NCBI GenBank assembly: GCA_016785955.1
Contig: JAEUWH010000035.1
Span: forward strand, 46,404 to 110,403
Length of the DNA: 64,000 nucleotides
Source of the DNA: Pseudobdellovibrionaceae bacterium
GTDB lineage: Bacteria > Bdellovibrionota > Bdellovibrionia > Bdellovibrionales > Bdellovibrionaceae
Reading direction: 5' to 3'
Part shown: piece after piece, positions 8,876 through 17,983 of the stretch
How positions within the stretch are numbered: the first letter of the stretch is position 1
Layout: the number at the start of each line of letters is the position of its first letter
Made by a program: the position numbers and the translations under genes
Notes under the pieces: model-generated
The model's database searches: none
Seen by the model: the letters and a program-made list of their open reading frames with translations, nothing else
What the model was told of the DNA's origin: nothing

Positions 8876-9779
8876 TCTGTTTATTAATAGTCATTCGTAT
8901 GGAAAAAATTCGGCTTCAAAGTGGAAGAAGATCGAATCAGAACTGCCTTTTCTGACACCCGTATTTCTTGCACCAGCAGAAATAAATTCAGTTTTAAGAA
9001 AGTATACTCTGAACAACGACCTTATTTATATTGGCGGCGGTGACGGTACAATTCATCATCTGATTAATTCTGTTTTCCAAAATGATCAAGATTTTCAGCG
9101 AATTCAAGTCGGTATTTTAGGGTTAGGCAGTTCGTGCAGTTTTTTGAAGTCAGTTCCATCTGTACAAAAAATTCACGGCATCCCCACCTTGGCAACATCC
9201 GAGCAAGAAATCAAAATTGATCTTGGGCGAGTCAAATTCAAAAATCAAGATGGCCTATGGGAATCTAAATATTTTGTCGCCAATGGCTCACTTGGCTTTT
9301 TAGCATTAGGCAATCAACTTTTTAACCAACCGGGCGGACTAAACCAGCTGTTTAAGAGTTTTTCGACGGAAGCCGCCAATAATTTTATTTTTCTAAAGAG
9401 TCTTTTCCAGTATCATCCAACAAAAATTTCTGTGAACGGCGCATCCGCAAAAGACTATTTAAACATTCAATTCCTTAAGTCAAAATATTATACTGGAGAG
9501 TTTTACTTTGAACGTCAAAACTTGCTACACAGCGGACAAATAGATTTTCATTTATTCGACTATGTTGGACGCTGGCACACTTTGAATGTATTTTATCACC
9601 TGATGACAAAAAACGAATATCCCAGGCCAACGCACCAAGAGTATCGAGATCAAGCCATGTCCATCAAGGCGAGCACGATAATCCCTCTGGAATTGGATGG
9701 CGAAATATACTTTGGCAGTGAATTTTTGATCGAATGTGTTCCTCAAAAACTCAGAATCATGTCAGGAGAGTTGTTGTGA
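8865..9779 (+). CDS. Diacylglycerol/long-chain-base kinase-like protein
   Basis: 304-residue member of the diacylglycerol kinase/sphingosine kinase (DagK/YegS) fold. The ATP-binding signature GGGDGT is at residues 57-62, and the N-terminal strand FINSHSYGKNS corresponds to the usual NPxSG-G loop. The C-terminus ends in the family's LELDGEIYFG...LRIMSG beta-strands. An upstream in-frame ATG at 8814 exists, but ATG 8865 fits the family N-terminus, so it was chosen; it overlaps the previous gene by 11 bases. Family members phosphorylate a hydroxyl of diacylglycerol, ceramide or sphingoid bases. Phosphorylating the hydroxylated amino lipid made by neighbouring enzymes is an inference. Confidence 0.75.
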   Translation: MKFSLFINSHSYGKNSASKWKKIESELPFLTPVFLAPAEINSVLRKYTLNNDLIYIGGGDGTIHHLINSVFQNDQDFQRIQVGILGLGSSCSFLKSVPSVQKIHGIPTLATSEQEIKIDLGRVKFKNQDGLWESKYFVANGSLGFLALGNQLFNQPGGLNQLFKSFSTEAANNFIFLKSLFQYHPTKISVNGASAKDYLNIQFLKSKYYTGEFYFERQNLLHSGQIDFHLFDYVGRWHTLNVFYHLMTKNEYPRPTHQEYRDQAMSIKASTIIPLELDGEIYFGSEFLIECVPQKLRIMSGELL

Positions 9780-10819
9780 ACTTGCCATCACTAAATGAAT
9801 TTGCGGATTTACAATCCCATATAAAAAATTTTTCACGTAGCCCCAAACAAACACATAACTTTTTTCACAGTGATGCTGAAGTTTTGCAGTTAGCAAACGA
9901 TAGCTTTCTAGCGATAAGCCTAGACATCGTAGGTGACGAACAAGCCTGGGGGTTAATTCAAGACCCAAAGAACTTGGGACGACATGCGCTGGAAACCGCA
10001 CTCAGTGATTTGGCCGCCGTGGGGGTTTCGCCTGCTGGCTTTCTACAAGGATTGGTTATTGGTCAAAATCACGATTCAAAATTTATTGAGGGTATTTTAA
10101 ATGGGCTTAACAATACCGCCCAAAAGCACCGGCTGTTTTTATACGGCGGAGATACCGCTTCGGGGCAAGTCTTCAGCTTACACTTAAACGTCGTAGGACA
10201 CTCTCGCACCAAACCGCTTTCACGCTTGGGCATGGGAACTACAGACAAAATTTACACGACTCAGAAGCCCGGCAAAGGGAATGCGTTGGTCGCACACAGA
10301 GTAATGGATAAAAATCACAAACTTGATGAAACCCCGTATCTTGCACAGGCCCGTATTCCTGAATCTCAAATTATTAAAAATTATGCAACCTGCATGATTG
10401 ATTCCAGTGATGGGTTTTTAAATTCGTTAGATCTACTAGTACGAGTGAACAATATCGGTATCTCATGCACGTCTTCTCTGGATGCTATGTTGAACCCATT
10501 GGCTCTAGCAGCGGCCCAAGCCTACAACATTTCCCCATGGGCATTGCTGGCGGGAGAGTTTGGTGACTATGAACTGATATTCTCCGTACCGGAATCCAAA
10601 AGTGCAGAGTTTGAAAAAAAATACGAAGAAAAATTTTCTAATTTGGTTGAGATCGGTATCGCGATTGAACCCCCTGAGTTGCAACTGACTAATTCCCACA
10701 ATAAAGTTATTTCCTATGACGCTTCAATCGCTCGAAATTTATATCGAGAACTTTCCGAAACAAAGCCCGAACACTATCTTACTCGTTTCTTAGAGCTGGG
10801 AAAAAATCTGGGATTTTAA
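9776..10819 (+). CDS. ThiL/PurM-like ATP-dependent kinase, paralogue 2
   Basis: 347 residues from the GTG at 9776, which overlaps the upstream stop (GTGA) and has an AGGAG box about eight bases before it; the in-frame ATG at 9734 lies inside the kinase gene and is less likely. Landmarks match paralogue 1: HSDAEVL at 31-37, SDLAAVG at 77-83, GGDT at 124-127, then MIDSSDGF and GEFGDYELIF. The near-identical spacing points to a duplication within the locus followed by divergence. In true ThiL these loops bind Mg-ATP and thiamine phosphate. No thiamine genes are near, so a kinase or ATP-dependent activating role in the same pathway is inferred. Confidence 0.7.
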   Translation: MNLPSLNEFADLQSHIKNFSRSPKQTHNFFHSDAEVLQLANDSFLAISLDIVGDEQAWGLIQDPKNLGRHALETALSDLAAVGVSPAGFLQGLVIGQNHDSKFIEGILNGLNNTAQKHRLFLYGGDTASGQVFSLHLNVVGHSRTKPLSRLGMGTTDKIYTTQKPGKGNALVAHRVMDKNHKLDETPYLAQARIPESQIIKNYATCMIDSSDGFLNSLDLLVRVNNIGISCTSSLDAMLNPLALAAAQAYNISPWALLAGEFGDYELIFSVPESKSAEFEKKYEEKFSNLVEIGIAIEPPELQLTNSHNKVISYDASIARNLYRELSETKPEHYLTRFLELGKNLGF

Positions 10820-10838
10820 CTTTGCCGACTATTTAAAC

Positions 10839-11597
10839 CTACTTAATTTCACGGAAGCTTTTATCCATTTGCGCTTTGATGATTTTAAAGTAAGTACGAT
10901 CCGGCAAAATAGACGTCGACTGCGTTAAAAGCTTTAAATCTAAAGGAAATGAAATATCCGTTTTGTTTTTCTCTATCTGCGAAATGATGTGCATGGCTGC
11001 TTTTTCAGAACTCCACATTTTTTCGGTTTTCACCTGCATTTGTCGTGACATCGCCGTGTCCACCAAACCCGGACGAATCTCATGAAAATTTACACCCTGT
11101 CCTTGCAAATCCATGCGTAACCCCTCGAAAAAAACGTGCTGGGCCGCTTTCGTGGCAAAGTACGCAGCACCATGAGGCAAACTGCGTTTCACCATCAAGG
11201 CAGAAACCATTCCCACTAGCCCTGTTTTTCTTTCTAGAAAGTCAGGTAGCCATACCTCTAGGCAGTTCAAAAAACCAAAAAAATTAGTCAACATTATGTT
11301 CTTCGCATCTTCTGATTTGAAATTATTGAAATCCGTAACCTGTGCAACACCAACACTGTATATGAAACCATCGATGTGCCCCCATTTGGCTTTAAACATA
11401 CTCGCCGCTTCGCGAATATCCGCCAGTTTTGTTACATCTCCCTGACAATGAAGAATATTTTCATTTGGCTTAGAAAACGTTCGGCGACTAAATGTTCCAA
11501 CCCGATTTTGTTTTGAAAGTTCGAGAGCTAATCCTTCTCCAATACCACTCGAAGCGCCATACACAATAAACGTTTTGTCTTTCAATTCCATATTCAT
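10839..11597 (-). CDS. Short-chain dehydrogenase/reductase (SDR)
   Basis: 252-residue classical SDR. The cofactor motif GASSGIG spans residues 14-20, and the catalytic triad is Ser132, Tyr146 and Lys150 (YFATK). The sequence around FFGFLNCLEVWLP and the C-terminal basic tail resemble lipid-active reductases such as 3-ketosphinganine reductase-like SDRs, but that is a weak resemblance. It converges on the ThiL-like gene and diverges from the P450 gene with only 12 bases between start codons. The start may be ATG 11597 or ATG 11591. Reduction of a keto lipid is inferred. Confidence 0.8.
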   Translation of the reverse strand: MNMELKDKTFIVYGASSGIGEGLALELSKQNRVGTFSRRTFSKPNENILHCQGDVTKLADIREAASMFKAKWGHIDGFIYSVGVAQVTDFNNFKSEDAKNIMLTNFFGFLNCLEVWLPDFLERKTGLVGMVSALMVKRSLPHGAAYFATKAAQHVFFEGLRMDLQGQGVNFHEIRPGLVDTAMSRQMQVKTEKMWSSEKAAMHIISQIEKNKTDISFPLDLKLLTQSTSILPDRTYFKIIKAQMDKSFREIK

Positions 11598-11609
11598 TAC
11601 ACTTCGGGG

Positions 11610-12920
11610 ATGTCCCTTAATTCAGTGCCTCCAGGTCCTTCAAGCTTACCTTTGATCGGTGTGATTCCTCAACTCATTCGTGATCCCTTAGGCACGTTCG
11701 TATCTATGCATAAGAATTTTGGTGGCTTTGTACGTTTCCAGAAAGGACGCTCGTTTCGTTATATTTGTTTTGATCCAGAGGGAATTCATCACATCTTGGT
11801 AAATAATAGTAAAAACTTCACGAAAAGCCGACGTTACGAAAAGTTGAAAACATTTCTAGGGGCTGGACTCGTCACAACCGAGGGAACCCAATGGCAAAGC
11901 CTGCGTAAAACTGCGCAACCCGGGTTTGCACCACCTGCCATGAAAGACTATTTTCATACAATTAAGTCTGTAACAGCCGCCACCATTGGTCGTATTCAGG
12001 AAACGGGCAGCATGGATTTACAGGCACAAATGATTGAGCTGACTTTGTCCATCATCAGTCAAACTATGTTTCACTTAGATTTGGCTTCACAAACCGAAGT
12101 TTTATCTCCCGCCTTTGAGTACTGTGTTTCTTTTATGAATCATCGCATGGAAGCCTTTATTGACTGGAACGAATACTACACAACGTCCGAAGGAAAAAAA
12201 TTTAATTCATACAAACAGACTATTGACCGTTTAATGTTGGATATAATTTCCGAGCGGAAAAAAAACCTGGGTCAACACCGGGACTATTTAGAATCTCTGT
12301 TATATGAACAAAATAAAAATCCTCAAGAAATCACTGATCATGTCATCAAAGATCAATTGATTACATTTGTAATGGCTGGCCACGAAACTTCGGCAAATAT
12401 GCTGAGTTGGACTATACTCTTACTGCTTAAACATCCCGAAATTTTGAAATCAGCAACAGAACTGTGCCGCACGATTAACCCTTCCGAATTCGGCGACCTG
12501 ACCCAGCTGGCGCCTTTGGAAAATATTTTGAAAGAATCACTGCGCTTGTTTCCCCCGGTATGGATGATTTCACGAGACGCCATTAACCAAGACACCATTC
12601 TTGGTTTTTCAATCGAGGCAGGCAGCACCATCAATATATGCCCCTACGTCACCCACAGAAGTCCTCGGTATTGGGAGCAGCCGCTAGAGTTTATTCCGTC
12701 ACGTTTCGAAAGAAACTATAATAAAAAAGCGTTCATCCCGTTTTCGTCGGGACCTCGTGCCTGCATTGGAAGTCAGTTGGCTTTACTGGAAGGAAAATGG
12801 ATCTTGTATCAGATCTTGAAAAATTTTGATTTAGCTTGTGATCGCTTAGACTTGGAACCACACATCAGTGTGGTTCTCAAGCCAAAGTCTTCTCACAAAA
12901 TTCAATGCACTAAAGCATAA
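11610..12920 (+). CDS. Cytochrome P450
   Basis: 436-residue soluble P450. The oxygen-activating I-helix motif AGHET is at residues 256-260, the K-helix ExxR is in KESLRLFPP, and the haem-binding loop FSSGPRACIG places the thiolate ligand at Cys385. It begins PPGPSSLPLIG, the usual proline-rich hinge, with no membrane anchor. Its pattern is closest to fatty-acid-hydroxylating bacterial P450s (CYP102/CYP110-like), judged from the motifs only. A ferredoxin or reductase partner is not adjacent. It probably oxidises the acyl chain of the locus product. Confidence 0.9.
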   Translation: MSLNSVPPGPSSLPLIGVIPQLIRDPLGTFVSMHKNFGGFVRFQKGRSFRYICFDPEGIHHILVNNSKNFTKSRRYEKLKTFLGAGLVTTEGTQWQSLRKTAQPGFAPPAMKDYFHTIKSVTAATIGRIQETGSMDLQAQMIELTLSIISQTMFHLDLASQTEVLSPAFEYCVSFMNHRMEAFIDWNEYYTTSEGKKFNSYKQTIDRLMLDIISERKKNLGQHRDYLESLLYEQNKNPQEITDHVIKDQLITFVMAGHETSANMLSWTILLLLKHPEILKSATELCRTINPSEFGDLTQLAPLENILKESLRLFPPVWMISRDAINQDTILGFSIEAGSTINICPYVTHRSPRYWEQPLEFIPSRFERNYNKKAFIPFSSGPRACIGSQLALLEGKWILYQILKNFDLACDRLDLEPHISVVLKPKSSHKIQCTKA

Positions 12921-14661
12921 TACTATTCAAAGTCGCACCGATCATGAGCCCACCCCAGCTTTGATTGGTCACGCGAAGAATTGTTTTGATATCGCCATCA
13001 CTACTGACAGGACGTCCCTCGGTCGACATTCTAAAATAAGGCACGTAATTTTTTTCCACCCAAGAGATTGGATTGCCCTTGAAGTAGTTACGATAACGAA
13101 CGCGATTACCTTTGGCATCCATTACATCAGACTCTTGCTCGACATTGCCCTTCTCAAAATCATCTGGTAAAAAATCACGAAGATTTTTAGGCGAGTCAAA
13201 ATAAAACTTTACCGTGTTGACCTGGACCACGTCACTGCTGATCGCCGATCGAATGGCCACAAAGTGGTCGTCCAATTTCGGTAAACTGTCAAGTTTACCT
13301 CTCTTAATTGCCGTGATTTGAGCATCGGTTAACTTGCCTTTTAAAACACTCGTCATTCGATTCAAACTGTTTTGTACCACAGTCGTAAAAGGGCGGAATA
13401 TCGCGCCATCTAGAGCCAAAGAATTTTCATTAGGCCGCTGTTTGATTTCATTCCATGCTAAATTAGCCGCTTCGTTAGACGCTAATGACGCCCCATAAGC
13501 CAACCTCATATTTCTTTGCCCATTACTTAAAAGCGTAAACAATCCCTCGTTTTTTGATTTAGACAGAAATTTCTTGATCTTATCAGTGCGCTCTTCCGCC
13601 GATGCACCTTTAAAAACAACATCACGTTGCTCTACAGGTTTAAAGGCCTCTTTGGGATTGAAAACATCCATTTCCTCGACGCCATATAAAAATCCCAACT
13701 CTCGAACCAGTGCCAACAAACCATTTGCATTATAACTGTTGAATGTATGAATCGCCGCAATGTTGCCATAGAAATTAGAAAGAATCGCATTTCGTTCCGC
13801 TTCCCCTAACGCCCGAAAACGGTCAGAATTGTCTTCATAGGAATTGGTGCCTGCAATAACTTTATTATCCCAGACAGCTGTTTTATTTTTCAAATCGATT
13901 TTATTCAATTTATTAACGGCTAGTTCCAAACGCGGTAACGCATCAACCGCTAACCAGTTTTGAATATCACGCTCTGTAGAAAACTGAGAGATTCCATAAT
14001 ACTCAGCATCCTTAGGATTGCTGTACTTAATTTCCACAATCTCTTTAGCCGCTTTATTATCAAAGGTTTTTGTCGCCGTGTACTTGAATGGTTCCGAAAT
14101 ATACCGAAAAACAACTTTCATATTCTCGGAATCATTATCCACCAGAAAAACATTTATATTGCTGGCCATTTGCTTGGCCATTGTTATCAAGTAGCTTTGT
14201 ACGATTGGGTACTTTCTCGCTAACGGGCGTACACGATGAAAAAAGCCGCGATATGATCTAAGAGGAATCAATTGCGCGGCAAATAACTCGAGATCTTCAC
14301 TGCGAGAACCAGGTTGCTCAAGCTCAAAAAGAATTAAATCTAATGCGTCCGCCGCCGCTGACGATCCCGGTGTATCTTTTAAGGCTAGAAATCGATCCCG
14401 ATACGTCCTGAAGTCCGATTGCAAATTTGCGTCAGAAAGAACCGCCGCGATCTTACGCTCGCCACGTTTCTTCGCCTGCTTCATTTCTTCGGCAAATTGT
14501 CCGGATGTATAGTGTGGTATTTCTGGCAGACTGGGTTCCGCTTCGATCGCTGGCACATATGGAACCCCATCGAACGTTTTATTGCTGATTTTCTTTGTGG
14601 ACGCGGCCACGACACTTAACATCCCCAAAATTGCTAGGATGAAAACTTGCAACTGTCTCAT
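12910..14661 (-). CDS. Large secreted protein of unknown family
   Basis: 583 residues from ATG 14661; an AGGTG box lies just upstream, and an in-frame start at 14697 would add a poor leader. Residues 1-20 (MRQLQVFILAILG...) form a signal peptide. The mature protein is largely predicted helical, rich in Lys, Asp and Asn, without recognised motifs or cysteine pairs. The end overlaps the P450 end by 11 bases, and the start is divergent from the RND exporter with about 70 bases between. That placement suggests a periplasmic partner or lipid-handling role for the exporter, which is speculation. I do not recognise a family. Confidence 0.6.
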   Translation of the reverse strand: MRQLQVFILAILGMLSVVAASTKKISNKTFDGVPYVPAIEAEPSLPEIPHYTSGQFAEEMKQAKKRGERKIAAVLSDANLQSDFRTYRDRFLALKDTPGSSAAADALDLILFELEQPGSRSEDLELFAAQLIPLRSYRGFFHRVRPLARKYPIVQSYLITMAKQMASNINVFLVDNDSENMKVVFRYISEPFKYTATKTFDNKAAKEIVEIKYSNPKDAEYYGISQFSTERDIQNWLAVDALPRLELAVNKLNKIDLKNKTAVWDNKVIAGTNSYEDNSDRFRALGEAERNAILSNFYGNIAAIHTFNSYNANGLLALVRELGFLYGVEEMDVFNPKEAFKPVEQRDVVFKGASAEERTDKIKKFLSKSKNEGLFTLLSNGQRNMRLAYGASLASNEAANLAWNEIKQRPNENSLALDGAIFRPFTTVVQNSLNRMTSVLKGKLTDAQITAIKRGKLDSLPKLDDHFVAIRSAISSDVVQVNTVKFYFDSPKNLRDFLPDDFEKGNVEQESDVMDAKGNRVRYRNYFKGNPISWVEKNYVPYFRMSTEGRPVSSDGDIKTILRVTNQSWGGLMIGATLNSIML

Positions 14662-14731
14662 TTCACACCTCGTATTTTTTAATTTAATAATACCCACAGA
14701 AAGTTTCTATAATTATCATTATAATTGCAAT

Positions 14732-16912
14732 ATGAAAAAACTGTGCGTCTTTTTTTACCAAATCTTGAAGTTTTCTTACCGTAATCCAACCTGGGTTATC
14801 TCTATTTTTTCCATCGTATTCTTGATTGCAATTTACTTTTCTAGCCAAGTTAAAACTATCTACGACATCCAAGACACCATCGGCCCAGACTTTGTGACTT
14901 ACCAATCACTAGAAAATCTTCGCACCGAGTTTCATCGTCGCCACAATTTAACTTTACTTTTGTCCAGATACGATAACGCGGAACTTTCCGCCGACGATCA
15001 TTGTCATATCCAAAAATACTTTTCACATCTTGCACTGAACTCGCTCGACACAATTCAAAAAATTGAAAGCATCTACGACGTACGTACTATTGCACTGACC
15101 AAAAATGGGTATAACTATCCCTCTTTGCTGGGCTTGAACTGCGAAACAATACCTACACAAATCGATACCAACTGGCGCGAAAACGTTAAAAACTCACCCT
15201 GGAAAAAAATACTCTCCGGAGAAAAAAGCAACGACGTCATCATAGATATTTTCTTTCAAACCGAAACATCGCCAGACCAAATTCGCGCGTTACTATCAAA
15301 AATTCAAAACGACTTTCCAAATGACAAATACCACCTCGACTTTACGGGCACGGGGGCATTCCAAATGTTTGTCAACGAAGCCTATATTCAATCGCAGTCA
15401 CTGAATATCATCATCATCATCATCTTGCTGCTGACATTCAAAATATTTTTTGGCGGATTCAAGTCCGGTCTCATTTTAATTTTTAGCCTTGTCTATACCA
15501 CCATTATTGTGACCGGCATTATGGGCGCCCTTGATTATCCAATCGATTTTCTGACCCAAAGTATATTTACAATCATGACTATTGCTACCCTCGAAGATTT
15601 TATCTTTGTCGTTTTCCTTCGACAACGAAAAGGGCACAACTGGAAAACATCTTATCGGAAAATCATCGTTGCCAGCTTTTTCACCTCGGTCACGACATTT
15701 ATTGGTTTCATATCTTTGGTGACTTCTGATCTAGAAATCATCAAACGCTTTGGTATCGTGACGGCACTGGGCTGCCTGATTGAATGGACCGTTGTATTTG
15801 TTCTTCTGCCGGCACTTGAGCAAAAATACTCACGTCTTCGACTGCAATCGGTGGTTTCTGAAATGGATCTCTCCACTCGGTTTCTTAACCGATTAGAATC
15901 TTGGCATCCTGGACCAATATTTACTATTCTCATTAGTCTTTTTTTCATTTCTTGGATTCCTGGCGCCCAAAACCTGGTAACCAATGACTCGCCCTCCAAA
16001 GTATTTCAACAAGACCATCCATTCATTACGTCTCTAAACCGAATAAAATCTGATCGTGGCTGGGAAGCCCAAGTGTCTTTATTATTCAAAGACTATGATA
16101 CTATTGCCGCCCATCCTGAAATAGTAGAAAAAATTAAAACCCTACCCATCGTTAAAGCCGTCGAGAACCCGCTGGATGTTATGAACTACTATCTTAGCAA
16201 AATGCCCAACCATCTGCACCGCTTGATCCAATCCGAAGTCGATAGCAGCTTCTACTTCAAAAAATTTTTAAGCAGCACAGGGATGGGACAAGTCGTGCTT
16301 TATGTCTCGGAATCCGAGATCAAGTCCATTCGTGAACTGCAAATTCACGTCGATGAAATTTGTCAAAAAAAATGTGAGTTGGCGAATGGCCTTGTTTCCT
16401 ATACGGAATTTGGCGAACGCGTCCCCCGAACCTTGTATGAAAGTATGATCAGCGGATTGCTATTGATTGCATTTATTCTGGTCGCCTTGGCCTTCCTTAC
16501 AAATACGGATAACATTTGGGCCATTCTGTTGTCCTCTTTCTGGGGACCTTGCTTTGTCATCACGGTGCTTTGGGTTACGAATGTGAATATTAGCTACTCG
16601 ACTTGTATTTTTGCTTCAATCTGCCTAGGACTAGCCGGCGACAATGCCATTCAATATATGTTCACCTCCAGACGCGACAAACTGGCTGAAAAAGTCAGTC
16701 AACTATCACAACCCACAATCATTATGAGTTTACTACTTATGGCTATTCCTTTGACCTTAACACTGTCTGACTTTGTAAATATGGTTCAGCTCGGAGTGCT
16801 TTTCATTTTTGGAATGATGTCGAATTTAATCGGGGATTTATTTTTATTGAAGTCGTATCTACAACTATTTAACAAAAAACTGCCCAATTCCAAAACAACA
16901 GGACATAATTAA
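14732..16912 (+). CDS. MMPL/RND family exporter
   Basis: 726 residues from ATG 14732; in-frame starts further upstream overlap the divergent gene. The layout is typical MMPL: one N-terminal membrane segment (about 15-36), a soluble loop to about 220, five to six membrane segments (about 225-390, including a DFIFVVFLRQR turn), a second soluble loop, then another set of segments ending near 720. The proton-relay acidic residue is plausibly in IATLEDFIF, and GLAGDNAIQY in the second half matches. Family members export hopanoids, lipids and siderophores to the periplasm or outer membrane. Placed at the end of the biosynthetic plus-strand genes, it is the likely exporter of the lipid product. Confidence 0.8.
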   Translation: MKKLCVFFYQILKFSYRNPTWVISIFSIVFLIAIYFSSQVKTIYDIQDTIGPDFVTYQSLENLRTEFHRRHNLTLLLSRYDNAELSADDHCHIQKYFSHLALNSLDTIQKIESIYDVRTIALTKNGYNYPSLLGLNCETIPTQIDTNWRENVKNSPWKKILSGEKSNDVIIDIFFQTETSPDQIRALLSKIQNDFPNDKYHLDFTGTGAFQMFVNEAYIQSQSLNIIIIIILLLTFKIFFGGFKSGLILIFSLVYTTIIVTGIMGALDYPIDFLTQSIFTIMTIATLEDFIFVVFLRQRKGHNWKTSYRKIIVASFFTSVTTFIGFISLVTSDLEIIKRFGIVTALGCLIEWTVVFVLLPALEQKYSRLRLQSVVSEMDLSTRFLNRLESWHPGPIFTILISLFFISWIPGAQNLVTNDSPSKVFQQDHPFITSLNRIKSDRGWEAQVSLLFKDYDTIAAHPEIVEKIKTLPIVKAVENPLDVMNYYLSKMPNHLHRLIQSEVDSSFYFKKFLSSTGMGQVVLYVSESEIKSIRELQIHVDEICQKKCELANGLVSYTEFGERVPRTLYESMISGLLLIAFILVALAFLTNTDNIWAILLSSFWGPCFVITVLWVTNVNISYSTCIFASICLGLAGDNAIQYMFTSRRDKLAEKVSQLSQPTIIMSLLLMAIPLTLTLSDFVNMVQLGVLFIFGMMSNLIGDLFLLKSYLQLFNKKLPNSKTTGHN

Positions 16913-16949
16913 TCCGATCATGTTTCTATAACCCAAAAGGTATTAGCCA

Positions 16950-17333
16950 ATGAAGATCCTTTTTTTTGATGGTTACTGCGTACTCTGCAACGGGCTGGTT
17001 GATTGGCTCATTCGAAATGATCACAAACAAAAAATTCAGTTTGCATCCTTGCAAGGAGAAACTGCGAAGCAAATTTTAGGGCACAACGCCGAAAACATGA
17101 ATACCGTAATACTTTGGCATGATGGCCAAATCCTGGATCAGTCGGAAGCAATTCTTCGAGTCATTGGTGACCTCGGTGGAATTTGGAAAATGACCGCATT
17201 GTTTTATATCGTACCAAAGAGCTTACGTAATAGCATCTATGCATTTGTGGCACACAACAGATATCAGTTTTTCAAAAAACGCGATACGTGCCGTATACCT
17301 TCACCAGAAGAGCGCTCCCGACTGCTTCCATAA
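16950..17333 (+). CDS. DCC-family thiol-disulfide oxidoreductase-like protein
   Basis: 127-residue protein of the DUF393/DCC family, thioredoxin-like in fold. The family signature DGYCVLCNG is at residues 6-14, giving a CxxC pair, followed by the conserved WLIRND and FASLQGETA segments. Such proteins are annotated as thiol-disulfide oxidoreductases, but few have been tested. It follows the RND gene by 37 bases on the same strand and could be co-transcribed. The role in the locus is unknown. Confidence 0.8.
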   Translation: MKILFFDGYCVLCNGLVDWLIRNDHKQKIQFASLQGETAKQILGHNAENMNTVILWHDGQILDQSEAILRVIGDLGGIWKMTALFYIVPKSLRNSIYAFVAHNRYQFFKKRDTCRIPSPEERSRLLP

Positions 17334-17621
17334 AAAATTTATCTATACCCAAACCAAAAGACAATGAACGCGGTTTTTTCAAAGTGTTGCCGAATGACAC
17401 CCCGAGAGGCTCTCGCCTGAAATAATTTTTTTAGAGGTATGTAACTGATATGTATCAGCTAAACTCGTAAATCAGGGAGACTCGATACAGGCACATATTT
17501 ATAGTCGTAGGTGATTTCAACAAAGCATGATATTATAAGTACAGTTCAATAGCTACTTTCAGAGTTCATGTCCATTGTGTTCATTTCCTCCTAAGTAAGC
17601 GCTCAAACCTTTGGAGGTATT
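17334..17621. other. 288-base non-coding interval before the RRM gene
   Basis: No coding sequence is seen. It contains a short perfect hairpin (CGAGA/TCTCG near 17393-17405) with a distant T-run at about 17417-17425, possibly ending the DCC transcript. The last 100 bases are AT-rich and would form a long leader for the RRM gene, as in cold-inducible RNA-binding protein genes. The ribosome site TTGGAGG at about 17610-17616 is strong. Confidence 0.4.
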
Positions 17622-17903
17622 ATGAGTAAAAAACTATACGTTGGTAATCTATCTTTTTCAGTAACTGATCAAGCTTTAGCTGATGCATTTTCACAATGCG
17701 GAACCGTTGAAACGGCTAAAGTTATCATGGATCGCGACACTGGCCGCAGCAAAGGTTTTGCTTTTGTTGAAATGTCTTCTGCTACTGAAGCGCAAACTTC
17801 AATTAGCAAATTAAATGGCTCTCAATTCGAAGGTCGCGCAATAAACGTAAGCGAAGCAAAACCACAGGCCCCTCGTGATGGTGGCGGACGCGGTCGCTAC
17901 TAG
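17622..17903 (+). CDS. RRM RNA-binding protein
   Basis: 93-residue single RNA-recognition-motif protein. RNP2 is LYVGNL at residues 5-10 and RNP1 is KGFAFVEM at 44-51; the short tail is Gly/Arg-rich. This is the form of bacterial and cyanobacterial Rbp proteins, often cold-induced RNA chaperones. It has a strong GGAGG ribosome site, a long upstream interval and its own terminator, so it is likely a highly expressed single-gene transcript. It probably has no functional tie to the neighbouring biosynthetic genes. Confidence 0.93.
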   Translation: MSKKLYVGNLSFSVTDQALADAFSQCGTVETAKVIMDRDTGRSKGFAFVEMSSATEAQTSISKLNGSQFEGRAINVSEAKPQAPRDGGGRGRY

Positions 17904-17938
17904 TCTTTAATGTAATTTATAATTATAAGGTTTTTTGG

Positions 17939-17968
17939 AAACCGATCCGAAAGGGTCGGTTTTTATTT
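17939..17968 (+). terminator. Rho-independent terminator of the RRM gene
   Basis: AAACCGATCC (17939-17948) pairs with GGGTCGGTTT (17953-17962) around a GAAA tetraloop, followed by a run of T. It lies 36 bases after the RRM stop and is the clearest intrinsic terminator in the window. Confidence 0.92.
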
Positions 17969-17983
17969 TTCCGAAAGGATTTC

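Noticed and set aside
17334..17621. A small RNA gene before the RRM gene
   Set aside because: No promoter-terminator pair is clear; a leader of the RRM gene explains the interval.
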